From positions 40,463,852 to 40,527,851 of the forward strand of contig NC_080562.1 in the NCBI RefSeq assembly GCF_030253575.1: a DNA stretch of 64,000 nucleotides, read 5' to 3'. Numbering within the stretch: the stretch's first letter is position 1; each line of letters starts with the position of its first letter. The stretch comes from Rhododendron vialii. Taxonomy: Eukaryota; Streptophyta; Magnoliopsida; Ericales; Ericaceae. Of this stretch, positions 11,628-22,693 are shown one piece after another. The position numbers were made by a program, and so were the translations under genes. Under the pieces are notes generated by a model. The model saw nothing but the letters and a program-made list of their open reading frames with translations. It did not search any database and was not told the DNA's origin.

Positions 11628-12660
11628 CCGATCCAAATGCAAATCAATGTATGTTTTTGTTGGTTCTTTATATTTTTACCTTATATATTAGATTTCATTT
11701 GTACAGTTTTGAATATATAACATTGTATGTTTTATTATGAGAAGCTACACATGACTAAAGTTTGCATATGATGTAATATTTTATCATTCATGTGCAGGTC
11801 TATTCCCCGTAGCTTATGCAATTTGTGATGCTGAAAATGAAGCTAATTGGACTTGGTTTCTTGGCCTTCTAAAGAGTACAATGTCCACTCGTCCTATTAC
11901 CTTTATTACTGATCGTAATGCAGGTCTTGTCAACAACATTCCTGTTATGTTCCCCGGTTGTCATCATGCATACTGTCTCTATCACATACAGTTTAACTTG
12001 AAGGATCACTTCCCGGGACGGTTTAGAAAAGGTTTTCGGAACAGGCTCGTTGAATTGTTCAACAAATGTGCATATGCTTCATCGGTGTCGGTTTACAAAG
12101 CTGCTGAGGAAGATTTTTACCAATTTGGCAGAGATAAAGCTAGGACCTTTATTGCGAGTGTCCCCAAAGAGCATTGGAGTAACGCGTATTTCGAAGGTCA
12201 ACGGTATGGTGAGATGAGCTCTAGTGCTGTGGAGTCGTTTAATAATTGGATTCTTAAAGCTCGAGAAATGCCTGTATTTTATTTAGTTGATGAGCTTCGT
12301 CGCAAAATTATGAGGCAAATGGCTGCTAGGAGAGTAAAGTCGATGAAATGGAATTCAGTGATTTGTCCGAAGATGGATAAGAAGTTAGCTCACTTTATCA
12401 AGAAAGGAAGGTCGTGGAGGATCATTATGTCAAATGGTGGTTTGTACGAGGTACGCTGTCGTATCCCAAAGGTAGTATCTGTTGAGGAAAGGACCTGCTC
12501 TTGTGGTAATTGGCAATCTACCGGTTTCATGTGTAGGCATGCTGCAACGGTTATTATAAAAGCTTGTGGAGGGGAAGGAAATTTGGTGGACCATATGGAT
12601 CCGTTATACCTTGTTGATGCGTATCGGCGTACATATGAAGAATGTTGCGGCAAGGAGTGA
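11628..12660 (+). pseudogene. C-terminal half of a MuDR-type transposase, inverted
   Basis: 11628-11650 reads DPNANQ and is followed by a GT donor. A GT-AG intron ends at 11797, and the exon from 11798 reads LFPVAYAICDAENE through to a stop at 12658-12660. It carries the second catalytic Asp (FITDRN), the C/H motif of the MULE core (CHHAYCLYH), the catalytic Glu (SSAVESFNNWI) and a SWIM finger (CSCGN, then CRH). The first Asp is missing here; it lies on the opposite strand beyond 12640. The last few residues (CCGKE) are read through into the reverse complement of the N-terminal half. It cannot make a transposase as it stands. Confidence 0.85.
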
Positions 12661-13742
12661 TCCTTTGAATCTACCTTTCAGATGGGTCGCATCAAGACAC
12701 AAAAAAGGCCAACAGTAGTTGAACCCCTTGATACAAGCGTCAAACGACACAAACAGTCGCGAAAACTCCTTTGTTACAGGATCAGATTCAAGCCTCAAAA
12801 CGCTCCCCGAATTCGTAGCCCTTGCAGCTTCAACGTACCACCGAAGCCTATCGAATGAACCTTCATAATCTCCATATAATCCCCCCCCCCCCCCCCCCCC
12901 CTGCCTTTTCAACACCTAACCAAGCACTATGATAGCACAGATCAAGACCATACTTGTCCGTAAACATATCCATCATGTCGATAGGTGAAGTCTTGGGTTT
13001 CTTCTCGACAATCCCAGCTATCTCATTCGCAACCAAACGGGATGACACGCGCTTATGCTTATTGGTTCGGTACGTTGAACCACAATTATGCTCATTATGA
13101 CACTTTGTAATATGAAATACTCCATTGGTTCTATTTAAAATAGCATGCACGTACCATCCACACCCTACAATAACACAAATAGCTGTCACCCTAATATTGT
13201 CATTTTTCACCAAACGGTACATAAAGCCATTCTCAATCGCATATTTAGCCAGATCCTGCCTGAACTCCTTCACACCTAATGGAAATTCCTGTCCAACGCC
13301 CTCTATCAAATGAGCCCAAGCTCAAGTCAAATACCTAGGCTCAGCATGTTTACAATACTTTTCCGCGGGGTCCATTCTATCCACATATTCTAACTCATCA
13401 TCAACCACTTCATCAACATCGATCACCCACTTCATCAACATCACCCACTTCATTAATAGTACTACCAACAATTAACCTGCTACTATGTTTATTCTCATCA
13501 ACCTTCGCGTTTATGCGATCACAATTACTAAACAAGAAAAACATGTTCTCAAAATCAGAGTCAATATGAAGAGCACAATATCCATCCTCATAAGCATATG
13601 AAACAGAAAATCCACCAACAGACAGATTTTCCCACCTATTACGAATACTGCTTAAGACATCCTTCAACCTACCACCACCTGATAACCTCACCGGAAGAAT
13701 CTGCAACCCATACTTACAAAGAAACATGATTGTTGAATCCAT
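12641..13742 (-). pseudogene. N-terminal half of the same MuDR-type transposase, frame-damaged
   Basis: On the minus strand, reading from MDSTIMFLCKYG at 13742, come a MuDR N-terminal region, a DNA-binding domain (EFRQDLAKYAIENGF, GCGWYVHA, then CHNEHNC), and a region ending with the first catalytic Asp (CLDATHLKGRFKGSLLAAT) at about 12645. It stops there. Damage seen: a frameshift near 13410, an in-frame stop near 13320 just before AWAHLIEGVG, and a run of 21 C (12881-12901) replacing a few codons between GVEKA and LYGDYEGSF and shifting the frame. The continuation is found only on the plus strand at 11628-12640. Confidence 0.85.
12881..12901. repeat. Poly-C tract inside the MULE pseudogene
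   Basis: 21 consecutive C in place of two or three codons of the transposase. It accounts for one frameshift. The replacement of coding sequence by a homopolymer suggests either a real expansion or a base-calling artefact. Confidence 0.85.
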
Positions 13743-13780
13743 GACAACTGCACACATAACAACACACAACAAAACGAAAA

Positions 13781-14185
13781 AATCAAAAAACTGAAAAACG
13801 TGGTTATATATCAAAAACCATACAACGTTACAAGCACAAAATATAACGTTATATAAATAGAATAACGTTATATACAGCGAATATGAAAAGGATTATACTG
13901 TTGTTATATAACGTTATATAACAACAGTAACGTTATGTACAATGTCAGATACGACTCTTATCCAGTTATAACTTGCAATTCAAAAAATTGAAAACGTGGT
14001 TATATATCAAAAACCATACAACGTTACAACGTTACAAACATAAAATATAACGTTATATAAATACAATAACGTAATATACAGCGAATCTGAAAAGGAGAAT
14101 ATTGTTGTTATATAACGTTATATAACAACAGTAACGTTATGTACAAAGTCAGATACGACTCTAATACAGTTATAACTTGCAATTC
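13781..14185. repeat. Two tandem copies of a roughly 200-bp unit, each with a perfect palindrome
   Basis: Units at about 13781-13976 and 13977-14185 share AAAACGTGGTTATATATCAA, several AACGTTATAT motifs and TCAGATACGACTC. Each contains a self-complementary core: 34 bp at 13896-13929 and 28 bp at 14103-14130, both centred on TATAACGTTATA. It lies just upstream of the MULE N-terminal coding half, where Mutator elements often carry subterminal repeats bound by transposase. That role is inference. Confidence 0.85.
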
Positions 14186-15309
14186 TCATATGTATAATAA
14201 CAACTTCAAATACACCAAAATCAATGTCAGAAACGAAATCAAAAGCAACAGATCAATAGAGAGATAGAGTTACCAGAGAGGGAGGGAGACGAGACTAGGG
14301 CCTGGATTTCTTGGAATGACTCGTCTGGAAAAAGGAAATATTCGCGATCACCGGAGAAGGAATAGAAGATCACCAACACCAGAATAAGAATCGAGATTAA
14401 CGAATGAGTAATAGTAGATGATCTCAAGAACAAGCACTATTTTCCTGATTTCACGCTATTTCTCTCTGACTCTCTATTGTAACGTAAAAAAATTGGATTG
14501 AAACGTCAGGGGATAATGGGCTAAAAATAAGGGATTTGAATGGAAGGGTAAATCAGTCAGGGATTATTTCTCTTTTAAATGAAACGGACCTTATGCCTTA
14601 TCAAATACCTATTAGTGGACTTAGTGGGTTAGAAACTTGATCAATGGACTTAGTGGGTTTGAAACGTGGTATAATGGACCTTAGGCCAATTTTTTATAGA
14701 ATGAACCTTTTGATCGCTTACGTTCTTCATCGGGTCTTGTGGTTGCGTCTCTGATTCCACCTGATAACCAAGAAAAAGACACGTAATAAATAAATCACAA
14801 TTATAAAACAATCAAATAAGTTTGAAGATAACAGCAGTTAAGGACATAAAACTCTACAGCGTAGAACGAAAAAGGAGTTCACCTGTACATGAATATTCAT
14901 GTGCGAGAATAAAAGGCAAGCTTGCCTTTGAAAGGCAGCGAAATAGATTTTGAAAAATGAATGAGCACAAGGCAAATGCAGCAGTGACTGAAAATAGAGA
15001 GGAGTAAAAAGCAGTTGAACATTTGAATACTTCCGCCAGAAATTCATCCCCTTACCATTACAATAACCCTCAAGAGAGCGTGTTGTTTCGATCTCACAAC
15101 GATAAACCTCCAAGAAAGTGCTCAGCTTATTGTTCAAGTAACACTCACAGGGACAAGGAGTACACCCTATTTAGTCCACATTGATGGAGTCCACGTGGAT
15201 AGATTGGATACACACCTGACACCATTATATGCAGAAATTGGTTGCCCTAAAGTTCAAACCTGCAACCGCACAAGCTAAAATAGAGAATGCCTCCCATATC
15301 ATGTGCCGT
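14186..15309. other. Intergenic DNA
   Basis: No gene, RNA or element was recognised. Near 14620-14670 the phrase GGACTTAGTGGGTT occurs twice. Confidence 0.55.
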
Positions 15310-15727
15310 GTGGCATAGTCGATAATTGAAAGTTATTGATTACGAAAGTCGTCGTAATTGGAAACATTTTTTGCTTCGATATCCGCACTTTTGTTCTCTT
15401 ACCACCACACTTGCTTGATTTTCCCCAACATTGCACTATGTCATCAATTTCCTACAATCACTGATTAGAGCACTCAAATATTGAAGATGACCTTGATTTT
15501 TATTATACAAATTGCTAATCAAGACACCGATCCAATGTTTGGTCTATGGAGTACTTAATCAAGACTCCGATCTTTTAGATTTGCAACTTGATGAGTGGAA
15601 CCGTCCAGGTTGGTCCAATTTTGAATTGTCGCAGACCTGTTCGAGATCGACAACGATCCAAAATTGGACCAAATTGGACAATTGTAGGGACAACGGTGAC
15701 ATATCCGAGTTGCCTTCGTCCTGATGT
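15310..15727 (-). mobile_element. LINE-like RNase H remnant, copy 3
   Basis: Aligns with 9690-10118 and 4414-4835 (shared TTGGAAACATTTTTTGCTT and GGTCTATGGAGTACTTAATC). It lacks the A-rich end of the other two copies. It lies 240-310 bp past the stop codon of the GRAS gene, within or just beyond its 3' UTR. Confidence 0.6.
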
Positions 15728-16037
15728 TTTTCCAATCCTTGCGCTTGTTTCGACTGTTTGTAGATACCACATGGATCAAGCAAATCTTTTTCTTTTGTAT
15801 TAGCAACTATCAAGGACAGTGGCAGAAACCAAGAACGAATACAAAACTGTATGGGAAAACAATATCAACAAAACTAACAGCAGCTACTGGAGTATAAACC
15901 TCTAAACAGTGGCTGGTTCTACCATGAAAGTGTAAGAGTCACACACCCTGAGACTACATCATCTTTGCCAACCTACGAGCTGTAAAACTGGTTTTTCCAT
16001 TCCTACCTCTGCGACTCGTCCCCCGCCATACCTATCC

Positions 16038-17735
16038 TCACTGCCAGGCAGACGCTGAGATCAGATTCCTATCCTTCCACCCTAACAGCATAGCCCCATC
16101 CTTCTCCACGAGCGTATAATTTTCTGAGTAACACCTCAGCAACCCCCTTATCACGGAGTTCACGTAAGAGCTCAGAGGATACTGCCGGAAACCTGCCATT
16201 GTAAACCTTGACTTCCACTTTCCAAATAACTCGTGGCGCTCCACTCTCTCCTTTCCCTCACAAGCGATGATGTTGACAATGTCCCTAGCCAAACAATGCT
16301 GCTCCACGTTAATCCGCTCTTTGCTATCCCTCGGCAGGGTCACGTCTATAGATTCAAACATTGCAGAGTAATAGTTGAGAGTCTCAATGAATCGGGTGAG
16401 AAAAGGAGCTGTATTCGTGTTTGATTCTTGCTCCACCAAAGTAACGACTTTAGGAGAGAGCGACTTCACCAATCTCAGAAGCCCGTCTCTGGGATTGTTC
16501 ACCACAACACTCTCATCCGGTGTGTGGTGGAGCTGGAGCGGGAAATTCACAGCTAGAGCCTCCCCGGGCCTCACATCAAGCATGTCCTTTGTAACGTCCG
16601 GAGCAAAAACAGGCACCGGATGAAACTCTACCGGGATGTTGAATTTATCAGAAATTGCTTTCAAACGTTTCCCTACTGCTTCCAGACTGTCTCCGCGGGC
16701 ATACTGATTCACCGGATCGTCAATTCCAGTGATCCGCACATGAGGGGCACCACTAGGTCTTGCTGCGAGTGCTTGTAAGAGAGTCAACCACTGTGTGCCC
16801 TGAGCTATTTGGAAATCTACAATGTGAATGCGGTCCTCGTTTCTGCACGCTTCGGCAATAGCCCCATTTGCAGCCATGTAGCCAAATTTCAAGTACGGGC
16901 AGATTTCATAAAGCATTTGCATATACGAAAGCAATTCCTTTCCTTCTGGCTCCTTGCATTTCAAAGTTCGGTATATGTGAGTACCAGACGCCTCTTTCCT
17001 CGCTACCAATCCTTCTACCATATAAGCACCAAGACGCTGGATTGGCTCTCCGCCGATTGAGACACAACTCTGAGCCTTATCAACTAATTTCTCAAAATCA
17101 TCCATTCTGTTTTCGGATAAAGCTTTGGCACAATCAACGAGCAATTGCTTGAGATCGTCAGGTGATACGCACTGCAAAGACGAAGAAGAGCCTTCTTCTG
17201 TTGCTTTGTGACGCTTTGAAGAGCTGTACGGTTCAGATCGAGCGGACTGTGTGGCCTGGGACATGGACCTCTGGCTCGATGTTTGTGGCCTCTTGTTTTC
17301 CCCAAGAGAAGGACTCGGCGTTTTTGCTTCTTCCTCATCATCAGGCCCCATTAGAGCGGTCTCTAGTTCCTTCAGAGTGTACTTCGCTTTTTGACCGCTG
17401 TTTGCATCATGGGAAAACGAAGTTCCACCAAAATGAAAGAGTCGACTGTCTTGATGACAGCCCAGAGAAGGGCTTGACTGCTGGAAATAGCTGTTGGTTT
17501 CAAGTGAAGAGTTACTTGAAAGATTTTCCGTTGAGCTATGCTGCTCCTGACTGTCGCTAAACGTGGTGAGAGTTTGAGAGTCGAAGTGAGTTGAGAAAGG
17601 CGAGTTTGGTGAGTTCCGTGAACCAAATTTCAAAGACTCGAATTGGCGTGCGGGGATTGATGGAACAGTGGGGTGAGATGAATAGGCGAAGTCTGCACCA
17701 GTCACACTGTATCCCAAAAACTGGCGCGAGTCCAT
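16038..17735 (-). CDS. GRAS-family transcription regulator, PAT1 subfamily
   Basis: A single uninterrupted 565-aa frame. The N-terminal third is Ser/Gln-rich and carries the PAT1-branch signature KYTLKELETALMGPDDEE (118-135). The GRAS domain runs from about 191 to the end: LHR1 (191-260), VHIID as IHIVDFQIAQGTQW (303-316), LHR2, PFYRE (about 444-475) and SAW, ending ISASAWQ. Relatives of this branch act in phytochrome A signalling or in defence and gibberellin responses as nuclear or nucleo-cytoplasmic co-regulators; which role applies here cannot be told. GRAS proteins have no proven catalytic residues. An intron-free coding region with a long 5' UTR intron is typical of the group. No damage is seen. 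The last codons were copied to 10119-10228. Confidence 0.95.
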   Translation of the reverse strand: MDSRQFLGYSVTGADFAYSSHPTVPSIPARQFESLKFGSRNSPNSPFSTHFDSQTLTTFSDSQEQHSSTENLSSNSSLETNSYFQQSSPSLGCHQDSRLFHFGGTSFSHDANSGQKAKYTLKELETALMGPDDEEEAKTPSPSLGENKRPQTSSQRSMSQATQSARSEPYSSSKRHKATEEGSSSSLQCVSPDDLKQLLVDCAKALSENRMDDFEKLVDKAQSCVSIGGEPIQRLGAYMVEGLVARKEASGTHIYRTLKCKEPEGKELLSYMQMLYEICPYLKFGYMAANGAIAEACRNEDRIHIVDFQIAQGTQWLTLLQALAARPSGAPHVRITGIDDPVNQYARGDSLEAVGKRLKAISDKFNIPVEFHPVPVFAPDVTKDMLDVRPGEALAVNFPLQLHHTPDESVVVNNPRDGLLRLVKSLSPKVVTLVEQESNTNTAPFLTRFIETLNYYSAMFESIDVTLPRDSKERINVEQHCLARDIVNIIACEGKERVERHELFGKWKSRFTMAGFRQYPLSSYVNSVIRGLLRCYSENYTLVEKDGAMLLGWKDRNLISASAWQ

Positions 17736-17879
17736 GCTAAGATGTTTGCTTTAGCTTGCATCAGTTGTTTGAGACAACAATAATCCTAAAATTTCCAATG
17801 ACTGTCTTTCCAAGTACTGTCAGCTAATTCTGAAATCTTCTGCTGAGAAATCAAACTTGTCCGTAAAAGGAAGTTTAAC

Positions 17880-20410
17880 CTGCAATAATCGATGTTTGAA
17901 GGTTACTATATTTCTTCAGTACAACAAGTTCGAGTTCACACAAGGGGACGCATAAATGAACAGCTAGGTGAACAGTTGTGTTCGGTTTATGAGAGAATCA
18001 TGGCAATCAATGTTTTAAGTAATAATACCATTTTCGGTAACCATTAGGGATAAATAAAAACACAGACAAACAACCCACAACATATTTCAGTACAAAAGCT
18101 TCTACTTTTCTCGACAAAAAACATATGGCAAGACATAATATAAAACACTCAAAACTAGAAACAATGAAGAAACTTCAAAACAATGAACATCTAGATTGAC
18201 ACTAGAATCAAGTTCACAAGCTAAATTACACAAAATTAACTAAAAAAAATCCCATAATTCATCACCACTACGAACGAGACTACAGGTTGATTTGGATTGC
18301 TTCCAACCTCTCCAGCAATATTGTTCCTCACCATCAAATTGATCCTTGATTTCCTTTTCAAATTCATCCACATGTGTGACCACTTAAACCCTATCAAAAA
18401 TTTCCATAATTTGAAGGCACAGAAAAACAAATCTCTAGTTCCAAAGAGAGGAGTTCAATAATTCCAACTACCTATCTGTTCATTGAATTAAAGCTCAAGC
18501 GCTAACTACAAATCTTCCAATTTACACGTGCAGATCTTGCCATACAGCACATACTGCTTCAAAGCAAGCATTTCTTGCCATATCATTCCTGATTATTAAA
18601 TTTAACAACAATATTCCATTTTAGGAGCCAAGAAGACACTAAAATCGCCACCTAATCTCACTTGGTTTTCTGCTTCAACTAAGCCTTATATGGCTCTTTG
18701 ACTCAAATCATCAAAGCTTTCATCTAATTCCTTCATGAAAGAATACCAAATCCAAAAGTATGTACCCTTAAACCCCTTCGTTATTAGAACCAAAACAATA
18801 GGTAAAACTGTTAAAAACAAAGCGCTCTGAAGAATCTTTTTCCACGGTATCCTGATTATAAACTGACAAAGTAAAAGCAATACAACGAGGCATTGACGAC
18901 TCTCCAGCAAGAGAAGAGCAAAATCCGAATGTACCAAATGTGATTACATTAGAAAAGCATAGTAATAAAAGTTTGTGGGAGCAATAAATATATGCACATC
19001 AACCACCATCTACGGTAAATAACAACAATATTAACACGGGAAAGTAATAAATGATTCCACATATCTCTGTTTCCTCTGGTAGCAGTATTGACTAGATTAA
19101 TCTCTATTATATCCTGACACAGTATAATTTTAAACACAAGAAAAAGAAAAGGTGACTAATGTGCAAAAATGGAAACAACAGAGCTACGCGTCTATTCGAA
19201 TGAACAGATCAAAACACATAAATCGACACAAAGAGCAAGAATCATTCCTACCTAGCTGACCAAAGTTGACCAAACACAAATCTCATTCCCCATAAAACTC
19301 TTCTCTGCTTGGTGCCGAGGAAATGAGGGAATAAAGAAGAAACAAGAAATTTGGAATAGCATACAATTCTGAATTCTTATTGTTTGGGACGAAACAAAAG
19401 TCTACATTCAATTCAGCCTAGTTCAACCCTTTGACTGACTTGAGGTGGGTTTCAATTAACCAAAGAATTAAATGCAGAAATCAAACCCAAAGTCAAAGGT
19501 TTGAATTCTCTTTCAGTTTTCCTTGACATTTCTCAGCAACCAAACAAAGTCTATCGAAACAAGTCTTCTCCCACCAAAACCCAAAAACTAAATTTATAAA
19601 TTCAAACCGTGCTCTGTTTGGGTGCCAAGAAAATCAAGGAAAAGAGAAGAGAAGAAATATGACTCCTGAGACTATACAATTCACATTTTCTGGGACCCAG
19701 TACAACAAAAGACTCTATTAAATTCAGCCTAATTCAAATCTCTGAATAACTTGAGGTGGGTTATCATTCCTATAGAAATAAACCAAACAAGAAACGCAAA
19801 ACTCAAAGGTCTGTTTGGATGCAGAGAAAATGCAGGAATAGAGAAGAAACAGAAACCCTGAAAATACAATTTAGTAGGAGTACCATTTTTGGGATCCAAC
19901 ACAAGAAAACTCTGTTGAATTCAGCCTAACTAGCTTGAAGTTGGGTTTTCACTCCCACATAAATGAAACGAAATTGTAAACCAAAAACTCAAAAGTCCGA
20001 TTTCTTCAATTCACTTTTCATCAAATTCCATAAAGAACTAACGGGGCACAAGGCTCTAACAGTCTAACTTTACCCGGGCTCGGGACACAAGGCTCGGTTT
20101 GGCTAATTTTGGCTTGTATTTTTCTTCAAATTTCTCAGCAACGTAATACTAACAAAAACCAAACCAAAAGCATAGTAGTAATTTTTAAACCAAACCCGTA
20201 ACAGCTAAAACCAATACGAATCACAAATCAAAACCAACACTAACAGCTCAACTCAATACGAATGAGTAGTACACAGGAATCAAAAGAACAAATCTTTTAA
20301 CCACACCCATAACAGCTAGTAAAAACCCAACACGAATATCTACTCAAAGCAACACTAGCAGCCAAAATTAACACGAATTACATAGGAATCAACGAACTCC
20401 TGATACGTAC
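17880..20410 (-). other. Inferred 2.5-kb intron in the GRAS 5' UTR
   Basis: On the minus strand a strong donor CAG|GTACGTATC lies at 20411/20410 and an acceptor ATTGCAG|GTTAAAC at 17880/17879, about 145 bp before the ATG. No other gene is visible between them. 19302-20010 holds three imperfect repeats of about 200-300 bp, each opening with a version of CTCTGTTTGGGTGCCGAG and containing AATTCAGCCTA. That motif type is common in plant introns. A transcript read would settle the junctions. Confidence 0.65.
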
Positions 20411-20552
20411 CTGAAACTCTATGCAATAGTAATCGGGTAAAGTTCATCTGGGTATATCTCTATATGTATATAGGCAAGCGTATTATTATAGTAGTGCCAA
20501 GGAAGCTCGAAGAAGAAATAGGTAAGGTTCGATGAGACTTGTATATATATGT
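20411..20552 (-). promoter_or_regulatory. GRAS promoter TATA box and first UTR exon
   Basis: TATATATA lies at 20542-20550 on the minus strand, about 130 nt upstream of the inferred donor at 20410. Transcription would start near 20515, giving a UTR exon of about 100 nt. Upstream lie three GGGGAT repeats (about 20556-20575) and three GTTACC repeats (minus strand, about 20596-20616), which could be cis-elements. Confidence 0.5.
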
Positions 20553-20795
20553 GGAGGGGATGGGGATGGGGATGGTGGGCGGAAGCTACGCTGGGTAACG
20601 GTAACGGTAACGGCAAGCCTTTTTTCCCTCATCGAACCTTGACGATGGTTTTGTAGAGACGGAAGGGATGACGATGATTTAACGGCTGGGGACGCCGACC
20701 ACACGTTCCGACCGTGGGAGAGAAGATTCATCGTTTCTTCAACGTTCTTCGTGGGCTATTGGGAAGAAATATAAAAATTTGCTTTTTGGGACGCT

Positions 20796-21200
20796 GACTC
20801 AAGAGGTTGCGGTCCTCTTCAGTTTGGCTATCCTCAAGTCGGGTTCAATTTGGATCATTTGTGAGCTTTTTCAGGCCAACAATAATGATCAGAATCGTTC
20901 ATTTTTTAGAATTTGTCGAGAACGTTGACTACACTAAAAATCAGATTGATTGGATATGGTTTGATATGATGTTGAAATGTATTTATCTTCATACAATTGT
21001 GTCACATGGGTTGAAATTCAGTGTTTGCACATTTTTTTCTTGCAAACTTAATGCATTTAAAATAATATTAAACGATACCCGATCAACTTGATTTTCAGCG
21101 TAGTCAATGTTCTCGACGAGCTCTAAAAAATAAACGATTCTGATCATAAACTGGACTAGACTGGAGGACAGCCAAACTGGACAGCACCTCAACCCGAGTC
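20796..21200. mobile_element. Foldback MITE with arms of about 150 bp
   Basis: The ends GACTC and GAGTC open long inverted arms: CAGTTTGGCTATCCTC pairs with GAGGACAGCCAAACTG, and ATGATCAGAATCGTTCATTT pairs with its imperfect complement at about 21131-21150. The arms are roughly 85% complementary by eye. It has no coding capacity and no clear target duplication. Confidence 0.75.
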
Positions 21201-21735
21201 AATAGCCACGCGAAGCAGCAGGGACTACGGAACACTCGTTGGATGCAAGTTTAACCGACGTATGGAGTGGAGATCAAATTTTGCTACGTTTCCTCGAGGT
21301 TTTTTTCACGCGAAAGCTATTTTTCGGGTGCTACGACCTGGGACGGAATCAGGATGTCGTAAACGCGGGGGCCGAACCATAAACAACAAGATTTTGAAAT
21401 TTCAGGTTTCAAAAATCTAATAGTTTGTTTGGTTTAAGTTTTGAGGAATGTTTTTTGGTGAGTGGAGAGAGAAAGAGAAAGAAAAATGAGATTAATAATG
21501 AAAGAAAAACTTATGAAAAACCGTATACTGAGAGAGAAATTGAGTTTTAGGACCAAAATGAACACATTTTTAAAGCATTTAAAATGTCAAAACAACACTC
21601 CATACAACTTACAATATCTAAGTGTTTTTAACAAATAAAAAATAACTATTATTTAAGTATATATTTTTTTTTTTAAAAACGGAAACAACGCGGAGGTCGT
21701 GGCTCTCATATACCCAACATACATCCGTCTCTGGC

Positions 21736-22037
21736 TACGATAGTATTTTGTCAAAACTAATCGAAATTGCTGTAATGGTGCCAAAGTCAATTTTTTTTTA
21801 CCTTAGTCTGTGACGGTAGTTGGATTGCTTGAATCATTTTGTGGAATTCGAAACAAAAACATTGTAACACACAAATGTTGGCGTGGTACGATAGTATTTT
21901 TTCAAAATTAATCGAAATTGCTCTAATGGTTCCAAAGTCACTTTTTACCTTAGTCTATGACAGCCGTTGAATTACTTGAATCATTTCGTGGTGATTCTAA
22001 AGAAAAAAGATGTAACACACAAATGTCGATGTGGTGT
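21736..22037. repeat. Two tandem 151-bp repeats
   Basis: Both units begin TACGATAGTATTTT (21736 and 21887) and share AATCGAAATTGCT and GTAACACACAAATGT. No coding content. The surrounding 21201-21735 and 22038-22486 hold no recognised feature. Confidence 0.85.
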
Positions 22038-22486
22038 AAATTAGTGGCAACAACCATTTCTTTTTCCCAGATTTGGCCACTTAAATTGATGAGCCATTTT
22101 TTGGCTGCTGGATGACTTTATACACTGGAGGGTGAAAACTGACGTTCAAGCCAGCAATTAGATTTGGTTTGAAGATAGCCCACCGTTGGAGATGCATTTA
22201 TATGTTCTTCGGCTAAACCAATCTTACTATGGACTCAAAACCATTATACTGTATCTGACTTTGTGTTTTTTCCTGTCATCTGTAGTATTTTTTTTATACA
22301 ATTATATAAAAATAATGAAACTAAATGCATTATTAATCAGTGAATTAATTGATGTTTATTGTAAGCAATTTTTTTCTCATCCAAACCAAAAAGGACAAAA
22401 TTGTGTTTACATCAGTGGAGAAGTTATCGGGAAATTAATGTGTTAACAACCGAAGAGTTGAATTATCAGAAAATTAGTGTGTTAAC

Positions 22487-22686
22487 TGAAAATAAACACA
22501 ATTGTGGAGTAATTTTCTGATAATTTCATTCATCGTAGTTGTACAATATATATAGTACAAACATTAACAAGGAAAGAATACAAGATTACATGGAAATATT
22601 CTACACTTATGGCATAAAATAAGATTACACAATTAAAGATATTGACCAAATCAAATATTGACCAAATCATATCCTTAATTCTAGCA
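22487..22686 (-). repeat. 3' LTR of the copia element
   Basis: 200 bp, starting TGAAAATAAACACA and ending TTCTAGCA on the plus strand. It differs from the other LTR by T/C and G/A at two sites. Confidence 0.97.
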
Positions 22687-22693
22687 CTCCCCC

